Below are positions 8,908 through 18,349 of a stretch of 64,000 nucleotides of DNA, in pieces. Below the pieces are notes generated by a model. The model ran no database searches, had not been told where the DNA came from, and was given only the letters and a program-made list of their open reading frames with translations. Location of the stretch: assembly GCA_964502175.1 (NCBI GenBank), contig CAZCVE010000031.1, forward strand, positions 45,177-109,176. Reading direction: 5' to 3'. Source of the DNA: JAFLCL01 sp964502175. Its GTDB lineage: Bacteria > Myxococcota_A > Polyangia > Polyangiales > Sandaracinaceae. A program made the position numbers and the translations under genes. Numbering within the stretch: position 1 is the first letter of the stretch; each line of letters starts with the position of its first letter.

Positions 8908-9708
8908 CTACTCCGCGAATCGCACGCGCACGACTGCGATCGCGGCGACCGCGTGTCCGTCTGCGTCGCGTGCTGCCTCGAAGCGCGCGCCGCGCACGCA
9001 GGCCAGCGCTGCTTCGTGAAAGATCGTGTCGCCCGACATCACGCGCGCGTTCGTGAGCACGCCGTCGGCACCGACATCGACACGCACGGTGACGGCTCCT
9101 TCCATGCCCTGAGCGCGCGCCTCGGGAGGAAACACCGGCGGCGAGATCGAGACGAGCCGCGGCCGCGGCGGCACGGGCGTCGACGGCATCGGCGGCGGGC
9201 TCGCGGCGTGTCCCTCGATCACGTCGGCCTCGTCCGTGGACTCCCCCGCCTCCGATGCGCGCGCGGCTTCTCGCAAGCGCGCTGCGAGGCGGACGAGCTC
9301 GCGGAGATCGAGCGCGCGCGCGAGCACCGTCGCCGTCAGCTCGTCGGGCGCCAAGAGGATCACCTGGACCGTGTCGTCGAGGACCCACGACACGCTCGCG
9401 TGACCGTCGCGCACCCGCAGGCACGCGGAGCGCCGCGCGATGAGCACGTGATTCGGGCAGTCGCTGCGCTGGAACGCTTCGCTGCCTGCGCCGATCACCT
9501 CGTGCAGCTGGAGCGTCGCGCGCCCGCCACGTCGGAGCGTGTACGCCGCGCTGACGAAGCGGCTGTAGGTGGAGACCTCGGCGCGAGGCGCGCGGCCCAA
9601 GCGCTCGGGGAGCATCGCCGCGAGTTCCTCGCCGGTGGGCACGCCCGACTGCGCGCGCGCGGTCGACGCGGAGAGCGCGAGGGCCATCACCAAGAGCGCA
9701 GCTCTCAC
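8908..9708 (-). CDS. exported TonB C-terminal domain protein
   Basis: The 266-aa product starts at GTG 9708, two bases after the stop of the upstream amidohydrolase, so the pair is very likely one transcript. The N-terminal signal peptide (LLVMALALSASTARAQ) ends near residue 20. A central domain of unknown type contains two Cys residues. A Pro-rich linker (ASPPPMPSTPVPPRPR) leads to a TonB C-terminal-like domain (FPPEARAQGMEGAVTVRV to the end). It has no N-terminal TonB membrane anchor, so it is probably a secreted or periplasmic TonB-C-domain protein rather than an energy-transducing TonB. Confidence 0.75.
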   Translation of the reverse strand: MRAALLVMALALSASTARAQSGVPTGEELAAMLPERLGRAPRAEVSTYSRFVSAAYTLRRGGRATLQLHEVIGAGSEAFQRSDCPNHVLIARRSACLRVRDGHASVSWVLDDTVQVILLAPDELTATVLARALDLRELVRLAARLREAARASEAGESTDEADVIEGHAASPPPMPSTPVPPRPRLVSISPPVFPPEARAQGMEGAVTVRVDVGADGVLTNARVMSGDTIFHEAALACVRGARFEAARDADGHAVAAIAVVRVRFAE

Positions 9709-9710
9709 GG

Positions 9711-11456
9711 TCAGCTCGGCTTTCCTTCGAGGAACGTGCCCGTTCGTTCGCGACCGAGCGTGGCCGTCGGCTGCGCGTCGTCGATCACGCGGCGGCCCGC
9801 GATCAGCACGTGACGCACGGCATCGCCTTCGTTCACGAGGCGCTCGAAGGTGGGCAGCGTGGGGAACGGCGCGAGCTTCACGCGCTCGACGCGCTCGTCG
9901 AGGCGCGCGGGATCGATCACCGCGAGATCCGCGCGGCGTCCTTCGGCGAGCACACCCGCATCCAGGCCGAACCAGTCCGCGAGCTCGCCCGTGAGGCGAT
10001 GCACGGCGCGCTCGATCGACATGAACGGACGGCCCGAGCGCTCCGCGTCGCGCACGCGCTTCAGCATGCGCAGCGGGAAGTTGTAGAAGGCCATGTTCCG
10101 CAGGTGCGCGCCCGAGTCCGCGAAGCTCATCAGCGTCGCGGGGTGGTTCATCAGCACCTCGAGCTTCTCGGGGCGATCGTTGGCGACGCACGTGTGCCAG
10201 CGGATCGCGCTGTCGTGCTCGATCATGAGATCGAGGAACGTGTCGACGGGATCCTCGCCGCGCGCGCGCGCCACCTCGACGAACGACTTGCCGACGATCG
10301 ACGCATCGGGGGCGTCGAGGATCGCCGCGTCTCCGAGATCGCGGTGCCACACCTTCGGCGCGAGGCGCTTCTTCAGCTCCTCGCGGAACGCCGCGCGGTA
10401 GCTCGGAGATCGCATCAGCGCGTCGCGCTTGCCGCGATCGCGCGCGAGGTGTCGAACCGCTTGGCCGGTGGGGAACTCCTCGAAGAGCACCGACTCCATG
10501 CCGTCGTAGTAGACGTCGAACGGCACCGGCGGCGACTGCCAGCGGAGGTTGCCGCGCAAGAGGTGGTTCGTGGCCCACGCGAGCGCCGACGCGAGGCCGA
10601 ACACGTACCGGTCGGCCTTGAGGTCCATCATCGTGATCGTCGTCGTGCGCAGCGGCTTGCGGAGCCAGCCCGCGCTCGCGAGCGCGATCGCGAGCACGTT
10701 GAGGCGCGTGATGAGGTTCGGCGCGGTCTGGTGGATCGCGCCGCGAGCGCGGAGCACCGCCTCGAGTCCGCGTCGCTCGCGACCGCGCGCGTAGTACGAC
10801 GGCAAGCTCTTGGACCACTCGCGATCACCGTCGAGGCGATCCCAGGGGTTGGTCATGCCCGACATGCCGAGGAAGCCCGCATCGAGCGCGTCGGCGAGGC
10901 CGCGCTCCATGAGGCGTTGCTCGTTCTCCGTGGGTCGCGCCTTCGCGTCGACGGCGCGAGAGAGGCCCATCGCGCGCACGCGGAGGTCGCTGTGCCCCAT
11001 GAAGCTCGCGACGTTCGGCCCGAGCGGATGCGCATCGATCCACGCGCGCCAGCCCTTCGCGTCGTCCCACGTCTTGAGGGCGCGGAGCGTGGGCAGCACG
11101 ATCTCGCGCGGCACCGCCTCGACGCGCGTGAACATGTCGGAGCAGTCCTCGGCGCTCGACGCGACGAAGCTCACCGAGCAGCTGCCTACGACCACGCTCG
11201 TCACGCCATGACGCACGGACTCGGTGAGGCCCGGCGCGATCGCGACCTCGGCGTCGTAGTGCGTGTGCGTGTCGAGGAAGCCCGGCACCACCCAGTGCCC
11301 GCTCGCGTCGATCCGCTCGGCGTCTTCGATCGCGTCGAAGCTCCCGTGCGGCGCGATGCCCGCGACGCGACCACGCTCGACGAGCACGTCGGCCTCGCGC
11401 GACGGCGCGCCCTTCCCATCGAACACCCGACCACCACGAACGACGATCCGCGACAT
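9711..11456 (-). CDS. amidohydrolase family 3 / N-acyl-D-amino-acid deacylase family protein
   Basis: The 581-aa product has the metal-binding motif GFLDTHTHYDAE (about residues 58-69) and, downstream, VVVGSCSVSF, where D-aminoacylases carry a conserved Cys in a GNC motif. Late in the chain DSGAHLRNMAFYNFP supplies the Asp expected at the active site, and the C-terminus shows the usual beta-sandwich return (GRRADLAVIDPARLDERV). At the position where D-aminoacylases have a SHxK-type metal ligand, this protein reads ITMMDLKADR, so metal binding or substrate may differ. It is probably a cytoplasmic hydrolase of an acylated amino acid or cyclic amide. It is first gene of an operon with the TonB-C protein. 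Confidence 0.85.
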   Translation of the reverse strand: MSRIVVRGGRVFDGKGAPSREADVLVERGRVAGIAPHGSFDAIEDAERIDASGHWVVPGFLDTHTHYDAEVAIAPGLTESVRHGVTSVVVGSCSVSFVASSAEDCSDMFTRVEAVPREIVLPTLRALKTWDDAKGWRAWIDAHPLGPNVASFMGHSDLRVRAMGLSRAVDAKARPTENEQRLMERGLADALDAGFLGMSGMTNPWDRLDGDREWSKSLPSYYARGRERRGLEAVLRARGAIHQTAPNLITRLNVLAIALASAGWLRKPLRTTTITMMDLKADRYVFGLASALAWATNHLLRGNLRWQSPPVPFDVYYDGMESVLFEEFPTGQAVRHLARDRGKRDALMRSPSYRAAFREELKKRLAPKVWHRDLGDAAILDAPDASIVGKSFVEVARARGEDPVDTFLDLMIEHDSAIRWHTCVANDRPEKLEVLMNHPATLMSFADSGAHLRNMAFYNFPLRMLKRVRDAERSGRPFMSIERAVHRLTGELADWFGLDAGVLAEGRRADLAVIDPARLDERVERVKLAPFPTLPTFERLVNEGDAVRHVLIAGRRVIDDAQPTATLGRERTGTFLEGKPS

Positions 11457-11538
11457 GAGCGCTCCGCGCCCGAGACACGAGAGCAGAGCTCTTCGGGCGC
11501 GGCACGAGCGTAGCGCGCGGTCGTGCTACGTGCGGCGG

Positions 11539-12636
11539 ATGTCGCGCACGTTCTTCCCGATCCTCAAGGAGGCGGGCTGGGCTCACCAGTCGCTCTGCGT
11601 GAGCTTTCCGCTGCTCGGACGCACGGATACGCCGATCGTCTGCTTCGCCGAGGATCTGCCGAACGGCTACTCGTTCCTCACACGGCAAGAGGCACCGAGC
11701 CTCGACGCGCAGGCGTTCCTCGCCGAGTGCGTGAAGAACCTGCAGGCGCGACCCACCGAGGTCGTGCCCGTGACCGACGGTGTCGTGATGACGGGCGGGC
11801 GCGATCTCACCGCCGAGCGGCTCCTCGATCCGCACTACCTCTCGACGCTGCATCCGCGCGTGGGCCCGCAGATCTACGTCTGCGTGCCGCATCGCGTGGC
11901 GCTCTACGCGGTGTCGGCGACGGCGCCCGCGAAGTCGATCGACGTGTTCAAGCAGCTGGTTCGGTTCGAGACTCAGGACGGCCCCTCGAAGGGCCACGCG
12001 CCCGTGTCGCCGCTCGTGTTCTGCATCGAGAACGCACGCATCGTAGGCGCCATCACGCTCGACCAAGCCGTCTCGCGCCCGGCGGCCGCGCCTGCCTCGA
12101 CGTCCGTGTCGCCGAAGCCGACGTTGCCTCCGGGTGTGCGCCTGCCGAACCAGCTCGTGCGCACGAACGCCGCGACGAAGGAGATCGAGTTCTCCGTCGT
12201 CGCGGTCGGATCTGGCGCCAAGGCGTTCGGGCGCACGCTGCACGCGATGATCGGCGGCGGCGCGACGGCCGACGACGGGCGGCCCGACGACCTCGAGCAC
12301 TTCGTGATGAAGCTCGGCTCGATCCGTGACTGGACCCCGCGCCTGTTCGTCTACGCGCTTCCTTCGGCGTCGGACGTGGCGCGCGACCTCGCGTCGGCCG
12401 CCGACGCCGTCGTGATCGCCGAAGACGCCGCGACCCCCGACGCGCGGCTCGCGACGATCGCGAAGGAGGCGAGCGCGCGACGCGCAGTGCTCGCGCTCGC
12501 AGGTCCGCCGACGTGCGTCGCGGCGCTGGAGGCACAGGGCGTCTCGGCTCAGGTGAAGAACGGTGTGGCGTCGGCGAACGCGATGCAGCTGATCAAGGAC
12601 GTGTCGCGCCCGCTGCTCGCCTCGCTGCGCGGCTGA
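11539..12636 (+). CDS. hypothetical protein, no family recognised
   Basis: The 365-aa product begins MSRTFFPILKEAGWAHQS; ATG 11539 is the first Met in the biased part of the frame. It has no signal peptide or membrane segment. The middle holds a Pro/Ala/Ser linker (AAAPASTSVSPKPTLPPG, about residues 184-201), suggesting two domains: an N-terminal mixed alpha/beta part and a C-terminal part with alternating hydrophobic strands (AVLALAGPPTCVAALEAQG). No catalytic motif was recognised. It is divergent from the amidohydrolase operon and ends 57 bp before the TetR gene. Confidence 0.7.
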   Translation: MSRTFFPILKEAGWAHQSLCVSFPLLGRTDTPIVCFAEDLPNGYSFLTRQEAPSLDAQAFLAECVKNLQARPTEVVPVTDGVVMTGGRDLTAERLLDPHYLSTLHPRVGPQIYVCVPHRVALYAVSATAPAKSIDVFKQLVRFETQDGPSKGHAPVSPLVFCIENARIVGAITLDQAVSRPAAAPASTSVSPKPTLPPGVRLPNQLVRTNAATKEIEFSVVAVGSGAKAFGRTLHAMIGGGATADDGRPDDLEHFVMKLGSIRDWTPRLFVYALPSASDVARDLASAADAVVIAEDAATPDARLATIAKEASARRAVLALAGPPTCVAALEAQGVSAQVKNGVASANAMQLIKDVSRPLLASLRG

Positions 12637-12644
12637 CCGAGGCA

Positions 12645-12685
12645 TTGACTTCGGATGATGATGGTCATATGACAATCGTCATCCG
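12645..12685 (+). promoter_or_regulatory. sigma-70-type promoter overlapped by a 34-bp dyad operator for the TetR gene
   Basis: A -35 box TTGACT (12645-12650) and a -10 box TATGAC (12668-12673) are separated by exactly 17 bp. A near-perfect palindrome at 12652-12685 lies over the spacer and the -10 box; 15 of 17 base pairs match around its centre, TCATATGA (12665-12672). It ends 8 bases before the TTG start of the TetR gene. Overlap of operator and -10 implies autorepression (inference). The thiolase downstream probably shares this control. Confidence 0.75.
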
Positions 12686-12693
12686 AGGTTCTC

Positions 12694-13275
12694 TTGAGCA
12701 TCCGAGCCGAACAGAAGAACAAGACGCGGGCGTCCATCCTCGCTTCGTCGGCGCGCCTGCTCCGTGAGCGGGGCATCGTGGGCGCGCGCGTCGCCGACGT
12801 GATGGACGGCGCGGGTCTCACCGTCGGCGGCTTCTACGCCCACTGGCCGTCCAAGGAGGCGCTCGTCGACGAGACGATCGCCTCGACGGCGTGCGCGATG
12901 CGCGAGCACCTCTTCCACCGCCTCGAGGACAAGCCCGAGGAGGCGCGCGCCGAGGTCGTGGTGAAGCGCTACCTCTCGGCGGCGAACCGCGATCAGGTGG
13001 ACCTCGGCTGCCCCTTCCCTGCGATCGCAGGCGAGATCGCGACGACCGCGCCGCAGCACGGGCCCGCGCTCGCCGCGCAGGTCGAGGCGCTCGGCGATGG
13101 CCTCCGACCGCTCGTGCCCGAACGTTCGGGCATCACGTCGCGACAGCTCGCGCTCGGGCTCGCCGCGCTGATGATCGGCGGCCTCACGCTCGCGCGGGCC
13201 ACGCGCGGCACGCCGCTGTCGGATCAAGTGCTCACCTCGTCACGCGCGCTCGCGCGCGTGGTCCTCGGTCGCTGA
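12694..13275 (+). CDS. TetR/AcrR family transcriptional regulator
   Basis: The 193-aa product has an N-terminal helix-turn-helix of the TetR type: TRASILASSARLLRERGI, then VADVMDGAGLTVGGFYAHW (about residues 29-50; GFYxHW is the signature), then KEALVDETI. The ligand-binding half contains DLGCPFPAIAGEIATT. The TTG start at 12694 follows directly after the operator and is preceded by CGAGG. The gene lies 20 bp upstream of the thiolase with no terminator between, so it probably represses both until it binds a ligand, perhaps an acyl-CoA (inference). Confidence 0.9.
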   Translation: MSIRAEQKNKTRASILASSARLLRERGIVGARVADVMDGAGLTVGGFYAHWPSKEALVDETIASTACAMREHLFHRLEDKPEEARAEVVVKRYLSAANRDQVDLGCPFPAIAGEIATTAPQHGPALAAQVEALGDGLRPLVPERSGITSRQLALGLAALMIGGLTLARATRGTPLSDQVLTSSRALARVVLGR

Positions 13276-13295
13276 AGAGAAGAAGGAGACTCGTC

Positions 13296-14528
<1,233 letters not shown>

Positions 14529-14556
14529 TCGCAGGGGGGGGGAGCAGGCCGCTCCT

Positions 14557-14609
14557 TGCCCACTGGCTGAAGCCAGGGGCAGTAGGGCACGGTGCAAGCC
14601 CTTCGGGCT
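14557..14609. terminator. double hairpin between convergent genes
   Basis: Two GC-rich stem-loops lie between the thiolase stop and the stop of the convergent lipoprotein. The first pairs TGCCC/GGGCA and CTGGC/GCCAG around TGAA (14557-14581, one bulged base). The second is AGCCC/GGGCT (14597-14609). There is no long T-run, as is common in very GC-rich genomes. They are probably bidirectional terminators. Confidence 0.5.
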
Positions 14610-14617
14610 CGAGGCGA

Positions 14618-15529
14618 TCAGGGCGCGAGTCGGTCGTTGCCGCAGATGTCGAGCCGGCCTGTGTCGTCGCAGGTCGGCGTGCGGCACGTGGGCTCGCCGG
14701 TGCAGCCCGCGCCGCCGCAGTCCTGACAACAGATCAGGCCGTCGGCGCAGCGCAGGCGATCGCCCTCGAGGCTGCACACGGCGCCTGCGGGGCGATCGTC
14801 GTGGCACTGCGCCGCGTCGATGCAGCCGCGCAGGTCGTCGAAGATCTGGAAGGGGCCGCACGTGCAGGCAGGCGCGAGACACTGCGCGGCGCACGGCACG
14901 CCACACACCGACGGGCAGCAGACGTTCTCCCACGTGCCTCCCGTGGTGCGGCACGCGGTCTCGGGCATCGGTACGGGATCGGGGCACGAGCCCGAGTCCA
15001 TGCAGCCCACGCCGTCGACGAACACGCGGTTCGAGCCGCAGTCGCAGACCGGCATGCCGATCAAGCACTCCGAGGGCAGCGAGTGACCGCACTCGTAGTG
15101 GTGGCACTCCTCGGTGAAGAAGAGCCACTCGCCGCCGGTCGAGCGGCAGAGCTCCGGGACGCAGCTCGCGTGATCGGCGACGCAATCGCTCTCGCTGAGC
15201 ACGCCGAGGCCGCAGTCTTCGCCGCGACATGCGCCGCAGTCGATCTGTGTGCAGCGCTCGCCGTCCCAGTACCACTGGTCCGGACCATCGCAGAGCGCCG
15301 CGCACGGCTCGCTCGTGACGCGCATGGGCGTGCAGTCGCTCGTGGCGCGGAACGCGTCGACGAAGAAGGGCGCGTCCGCGCCGGGGATCACGAACCCATC
15401 GACGGGAACGCCCGTGTCGATGGCGCTGTGCGCGTCTGGCGCGGACGGCCCGGCGTCACCGTCGAGCGAGTTCGTGGAAGGGCAGCCCGCGATGACGAAG
15501 GCCGCGACACAGACGAAGAGCAAGCGCAT
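14618..15529 (-). CDS. cysteine-rich secreted lipoprotein (paralogue of the gene at 23340-24200)
   Basis: The 303-aa product carries a lipoprotein signal peptide with lipobox VIAGC (Cys about residue 16), then a short Asp/Ala linker (DAHSAIDTGVPVDGF). More than 35 cysteines follow in recurring short blocks such as WYWDGERCTQIDCGACRG, RSTGGEWLFFTEECHHYEC and FQIFDDLRGCIDAAQC. The ordered Cys pattern suggests a chain of small disulfide-bonded domains on the outer face of the cell. It shares the block order STGG-W, EC-H-EC, CDCG and C-CG-(F/Y)-(Q/E)I-DD-RGCI with the lipoprotein at 23340-24200. Function is unknown. Confidence 0.8.
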   Translation of the reverse strand: MRLLFVCVAAFVIAGCPSTNSLDGDAGPSAPDAHSAIDTGVPVDGFVIPGADAPFFVDAFRATSDCTPMRVTSEPCAALCDGPDQWYWDGERCTQIDCGACRGEDCGLGVLSESDCVADHASCVPELCRSTGGEWLFFTEECHHYECGHSLPSECLIGMPVCDCGSNRVFVDGVGCMDSGSCPDPVPMPETACRTTGGTWENVCCPSVCGVPCAAQCLAPACTCGPFQIFDDLRGCIDAAQCHDDRPAGAVCSLEGDRLRCADGLICCQDCGGAGCTGEPTCRTPTCDDTGRLDICGNDRLAP

Positions 15530-15690
15530 CCCACGTCGTGGCCGCTCGGAGAGAGTCCCATCGCGGAAACAGTGGTCGAGTGCGGATCGAGGCCCGAAAG
15601 GGCTTGTCTGGGATCGCTGTTGCGCCTGCCTCGAGGCAGCGGGCACCCATCGTCGCGCCTCGAGCTCGGCTCTCCTCAATCCGACTCTCC

Positions 15691-17349
15691 TCAATCCGAT
15701 AGCGGGGCGCCCGTCGCGCGGATGCTCGCGGCCGTCGGGTACGCTGGGAGCGTCGGCGGAAGCACGATCGAGCGGACTGCGAGACACCCCGCGCCTCCGC
15801 CTGCACCGCCGCCGTTGTCCGCGTCGGCGCCATCGAGGCCTGCGGCCTGGTCCACGCCGCTGGCGTTGCCGCCCGCACCGCCCGAGTAGGCCCCGATGCC
15901 GTCGCAGACCGGCTCGCGACCGCCGAGCGGCCGCGCACCGCCCGCGCCCTGGTAGCCCTCTTGTCCGGCCGCGCCGTCTTCCTCTCCGCGGTAAGCACCG
16001 TCGAAGCACGCCGCCGAGCCGCCGGCGCCGCCACGAAGGTCGACGCGCGCCGCGCCGCCGAACACCACGCTCGGCGCTTCGATCAAGAAGGCACCGCCGC
16101 TGCCGCCACCACCACCCGCGCCCGCCGAGCCGCCGCCGAAGCCGCGAGTTCGCAGACCAGGACCGCCTCCGCCACCCGTGCCGTAGAGCGTTCCGTTGAT
16201 CGTGATGGTCCCCGCCGCAGAGAGTTGCACGGCGCCGCCACCGCGGCCGCCCGCGCCGAACTGACCGTCGATCCCGCTGCCGCGACCGCCCGCGCTTCCG
16301 CCCCGGAGCGGAACGAGCAGCGACGCCACGACGCTCGCGCCCGGCACGCCTCCCGTGCCTCCATCGCCGCCCCTGCCGCCTGCCCCGCAGAAGCCGCCGC
16401 CGCCGCCGCCCGAATCGTCGGAGCCATCGGCCATGCCGTTGCCGCCTGCGCCCGCGGCGCTCTCGCCGGCACCCGCCGTCGCCGTGCTTCGACCGACAGG
16501 CGCGATGTTGCCGTCGATCGTGATGTTGCCGGTCGCGAGCACGATGAGCGGGCGCGAGCCGATCACCTCGACCTGCACGCCGGACGAGACGGTGAGCGAC
16601 GCCACGGACGCCACGCAGTACGCGCCGACGACGCGGATCGAGCCCGCAGCGAAGCCACCGCCGGAGCACGCGGTGGTGTCCAGCGTGCCACTCGCGGAGA
16701 TCGTCACGTCAGGCCCGCCGCGCAGCTCGTCGTAGGCGACGTTCGACGGAACGAAGCGCAGGCAGTGCGGCGCCGCGTCGCGGGCGGAGGTACCGCAGCC
16801 GAGCACGGTGCAGTCCGCCTCACGAGTCCAACGTCCACCGGCGCAGCGATCCACCTGCGTCACGGCGCTGCCCATCGAGCAGCGGGTCGTGCCTTCGGTG
16901 CACTCCGGCGTGAACGCATCGGGAACCACGAAGGCGTCGGGCACGACGAACGCGTCGGGGAGGACGAAGGCGTCCGGGACCACGAAGGCGTCGGGCGAGA
17001 ACGCGTCGATCGGCGTGAACGCGTCGACCGGCGAGAACGCGTCGACCGGCGTGAACGCATCGATCGGCGTGAAGACGTCCGGCGGCGTGAAGACGTCGTC
17101 GGGCGGCATCGGCGCGTCGTTCGCTGCGTCGACGGCCGTGTCGGGCGCGACGAACGCATCGACGGGCGCGTCGAACGGCGCATCGATCCGGAACGCATCC
17201 GGCAACACGGCGTCGGGCATGCCGCCGTCGTTGAACGGTGCGTCGAAGCCCGCGTCGGCGGCGCCCCCGATCGGACCGCGGTCGACGATGCATCCGCCGA
17301 GCGCGAGGAGTGAAGAGGCGGCGAGGAGCTTCGAACAAGCCAGGCGCAT
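15691..17349 (-). CDS. lipoprotein with PDAF/VDAF linker repeats and a glycine-rich domain
   Basis: The 552-aa product has lipobox LALGGC (Cys about residue 20). A spacer of more than 100 residues follows, made of near-tandem units such as IDAFTPVDAFSPVDAF and VVPDAFVLPDAF. A Cys-containing segment (TEGTTRCSMGSAVTQVDRC) and a beta-type segment with VEVIGSRPLIVLATGNITI and later GTITINGTLYGTGGGG come next. The C-terminal 270 residues are full of GGxGG runs. The G-I-T-I-(D/N)-G motif and Gly runs recall polymeric surface or parallel-beta proteins found in myxobacteria. Outer-membrane anchoring with a flexible stalk is inferred. The strand-opposite frames over the Gly-rich part are artefacts. 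Confidence 0.8.
   Translation of the reverse strand: MRLACSKLLAASSLLALGGCIVDRGPIGGAADAGFDAPFNDGGMPDAVLPDAFRIDAPFDAPVDAFVAPDTAVDAANDAPMPPDDVFTPPDVFTPIDAFTPVDAFSPVDAFTPIDAFSPDAFVVPDAFVLPDAFVVPDAFVVPDAFTPECTEGTTRCSMGSAVTQVDRCAGGRWTREADCTVLGCGTSARDAAPHCLRFVPSNVAYDELRGGPDVTISASGTLDTTACSGGGFAAGSIRVVGAYCVASVASLTVSSGVQVEVIGSRPLIVLATGNITIDGNIAPVGRSTATAGAGESAAGAGGNGMADGSDDSGGGGGGFCGAGGRGGDGGTGGVPGASVVASLLVPLRGGSAGGRGSGIDGQFGAGGRGGGAVQLSAAGTITINGTLYGTGGGGGPGLRTRGFGGGSAGAGGGGGSGGAFLIEAPSVVFGGAARVDLRGGAGGSAACFDGAYRGEEDGAAGQEGYQGAGGARPLGGREPVCDGIGAYSGGAGGNASGVDQAAGLDGADADNGGGAGGGAGCLAVRSIVLPPTLPAYPTAASIRATGAPLSD
16913..17098. repeat. degenerate tandem repeat encoding the PDAF/VDAF stalk
   Basis: Repeating 12- to 24-base units of the type GCGTCGACCGGCGTGAAC run through this stretch, inside the lipoprotein reading frame. 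All units keep a multiple of three, so unit-number changes would alter stalk length without breaking the frame. Confidence 0.7.
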
Positions 17350-17378
17350 CCGCCGAGCTTACACAAGCGCGCGCGGCG

Positions 17379-18284
17379 TCAGTAGTACCAAGGCACGCGG
17401 CCCCAGGTCGGCGAGCGCTTCTCGAGGAACGCGTCGCGACCTTCTCGTGCCTCTTCGGTGCCGTACGCGAGGCGCGTGGCCTCTCCTGCGAAGAGCTGCT
17501 GTCCGACCATGCCGTCGTCGACGAGGTTGAACGCGTACTTGAGCATCCGGATCGCCGTGGGGCTCTTCGCGAGGATCTTGCGCGAGTGCTCGAGCGCGAC
17601 CTTCTCGAGCTCGGCGTGCGGCACCGATGCGTTCACCGCGCCCATCTGGAACATCTCGTCGGCGCTGTAGGCATCGCCGAGGAAGAAGATCTCTCTCGCG
17701 CGCTTCTGGCCGACCATCTTCGCGAGGTAGGCCGAGCCGTAGCCGCCGTCGAAGCTCGCGACGTCCGCGTCCGTCTGCTTGAAGCGCGCGTGCTCCTTGC
17801 TCGCGAGCGTCATGTCGCAGACGACGTGCAGGCTGTGCCCACCGCCCGCCGCCCAGCCGGGGACGACGGCGATCACGACCTTCGGCATGAAGCGGATGAG
17901 GCGCTGCACCTCGAGGATGTGCAGGCGCCCGAGCTTCGCGGGATCCGGCGCGCCGCCTTCGCCTTGGTACTGGTAGCCGTACTGCCCGCGGATGCGCTGA
18001 TCGCCGCCCGAGCAGAACGCCCAGCCGCCGTCCTTGTCGCTCGGGCCGTTGCCGGTGAGGAGCACGACGCCCACGTCGCTCCACTGACGCGCGTGATCGA
18101 GCACGCGGAAGAGCTCGTCGACGGTGTGCGGACGGAACGCGTTGCGGACCTCGGGCCGATCGAACGCCACGCGCACGACGCCGAGCGAGACGTGGCGGTG
18201 GTACGTGAGGTCGGTCAGCGCGAAGCCGTCGACGGCGTTCCACTGCGAGGCGTCGAAGAGCGGAGAGATCGGGCGCGTCGTCAT
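17379..18284 (-). CDS. menB: 1,4-dihydroxy-2-naphthoyl-CoA synthase
   Basis: The 301-aa crotonase-fold enzyme performs the ring closure of o-succinylbenzoyl-CoA in menaquinone synthesis. MenB-specific stretches include FCSGGDQRIRG, GWAAGGGHSLHVVCDMTLAS, the Asp-containing SFDGGYGSAYLAKMVGQKR and the C-terminal VGQQLFAGEATRLAY followed by GRDAFLEKR and the terminal WYY. ATG 18284 gives the usual length; a further upstream ATG would add nine Arg/Ser-rich residues and is less likely. No other men gene is near, so the pathway genes are dispersed. Confidence 0.95.
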   Translation of the reverse strand: MTTRPISPLFDASQWNAVDGFALTDLTYHRHVSLGVVRVAFDRPEVRNAFRPHTVDELFRVLDHARQWSDVGVVLLTGNGPSDKDGGWAFCSGGDQRIRGQYGYQYQGEGGAPDPAKLGRLHILEVQRLIRFMPKVVIAVVPGWAAGGGHSLHVVCDMTLASKEHARFKQTDADVASFDGGYGSAYLAKMVGQKRAREIFFLGDAYSADEMFQMGAVNASVPHAELEKVALEHSRKILAKSPTAIRMLKYAFNLVDDGMVGQQLFAGEATRLAYGTEEAREGRDAFLEKRSPTWGRVPWYY

Positions 18285-18349
18285 GCGCCGCCCTCTAGAT
18301 CGCGACGGCACGGGCGTCCACTGCCGTCGCGTGGCTATTCTCCGCGCGC

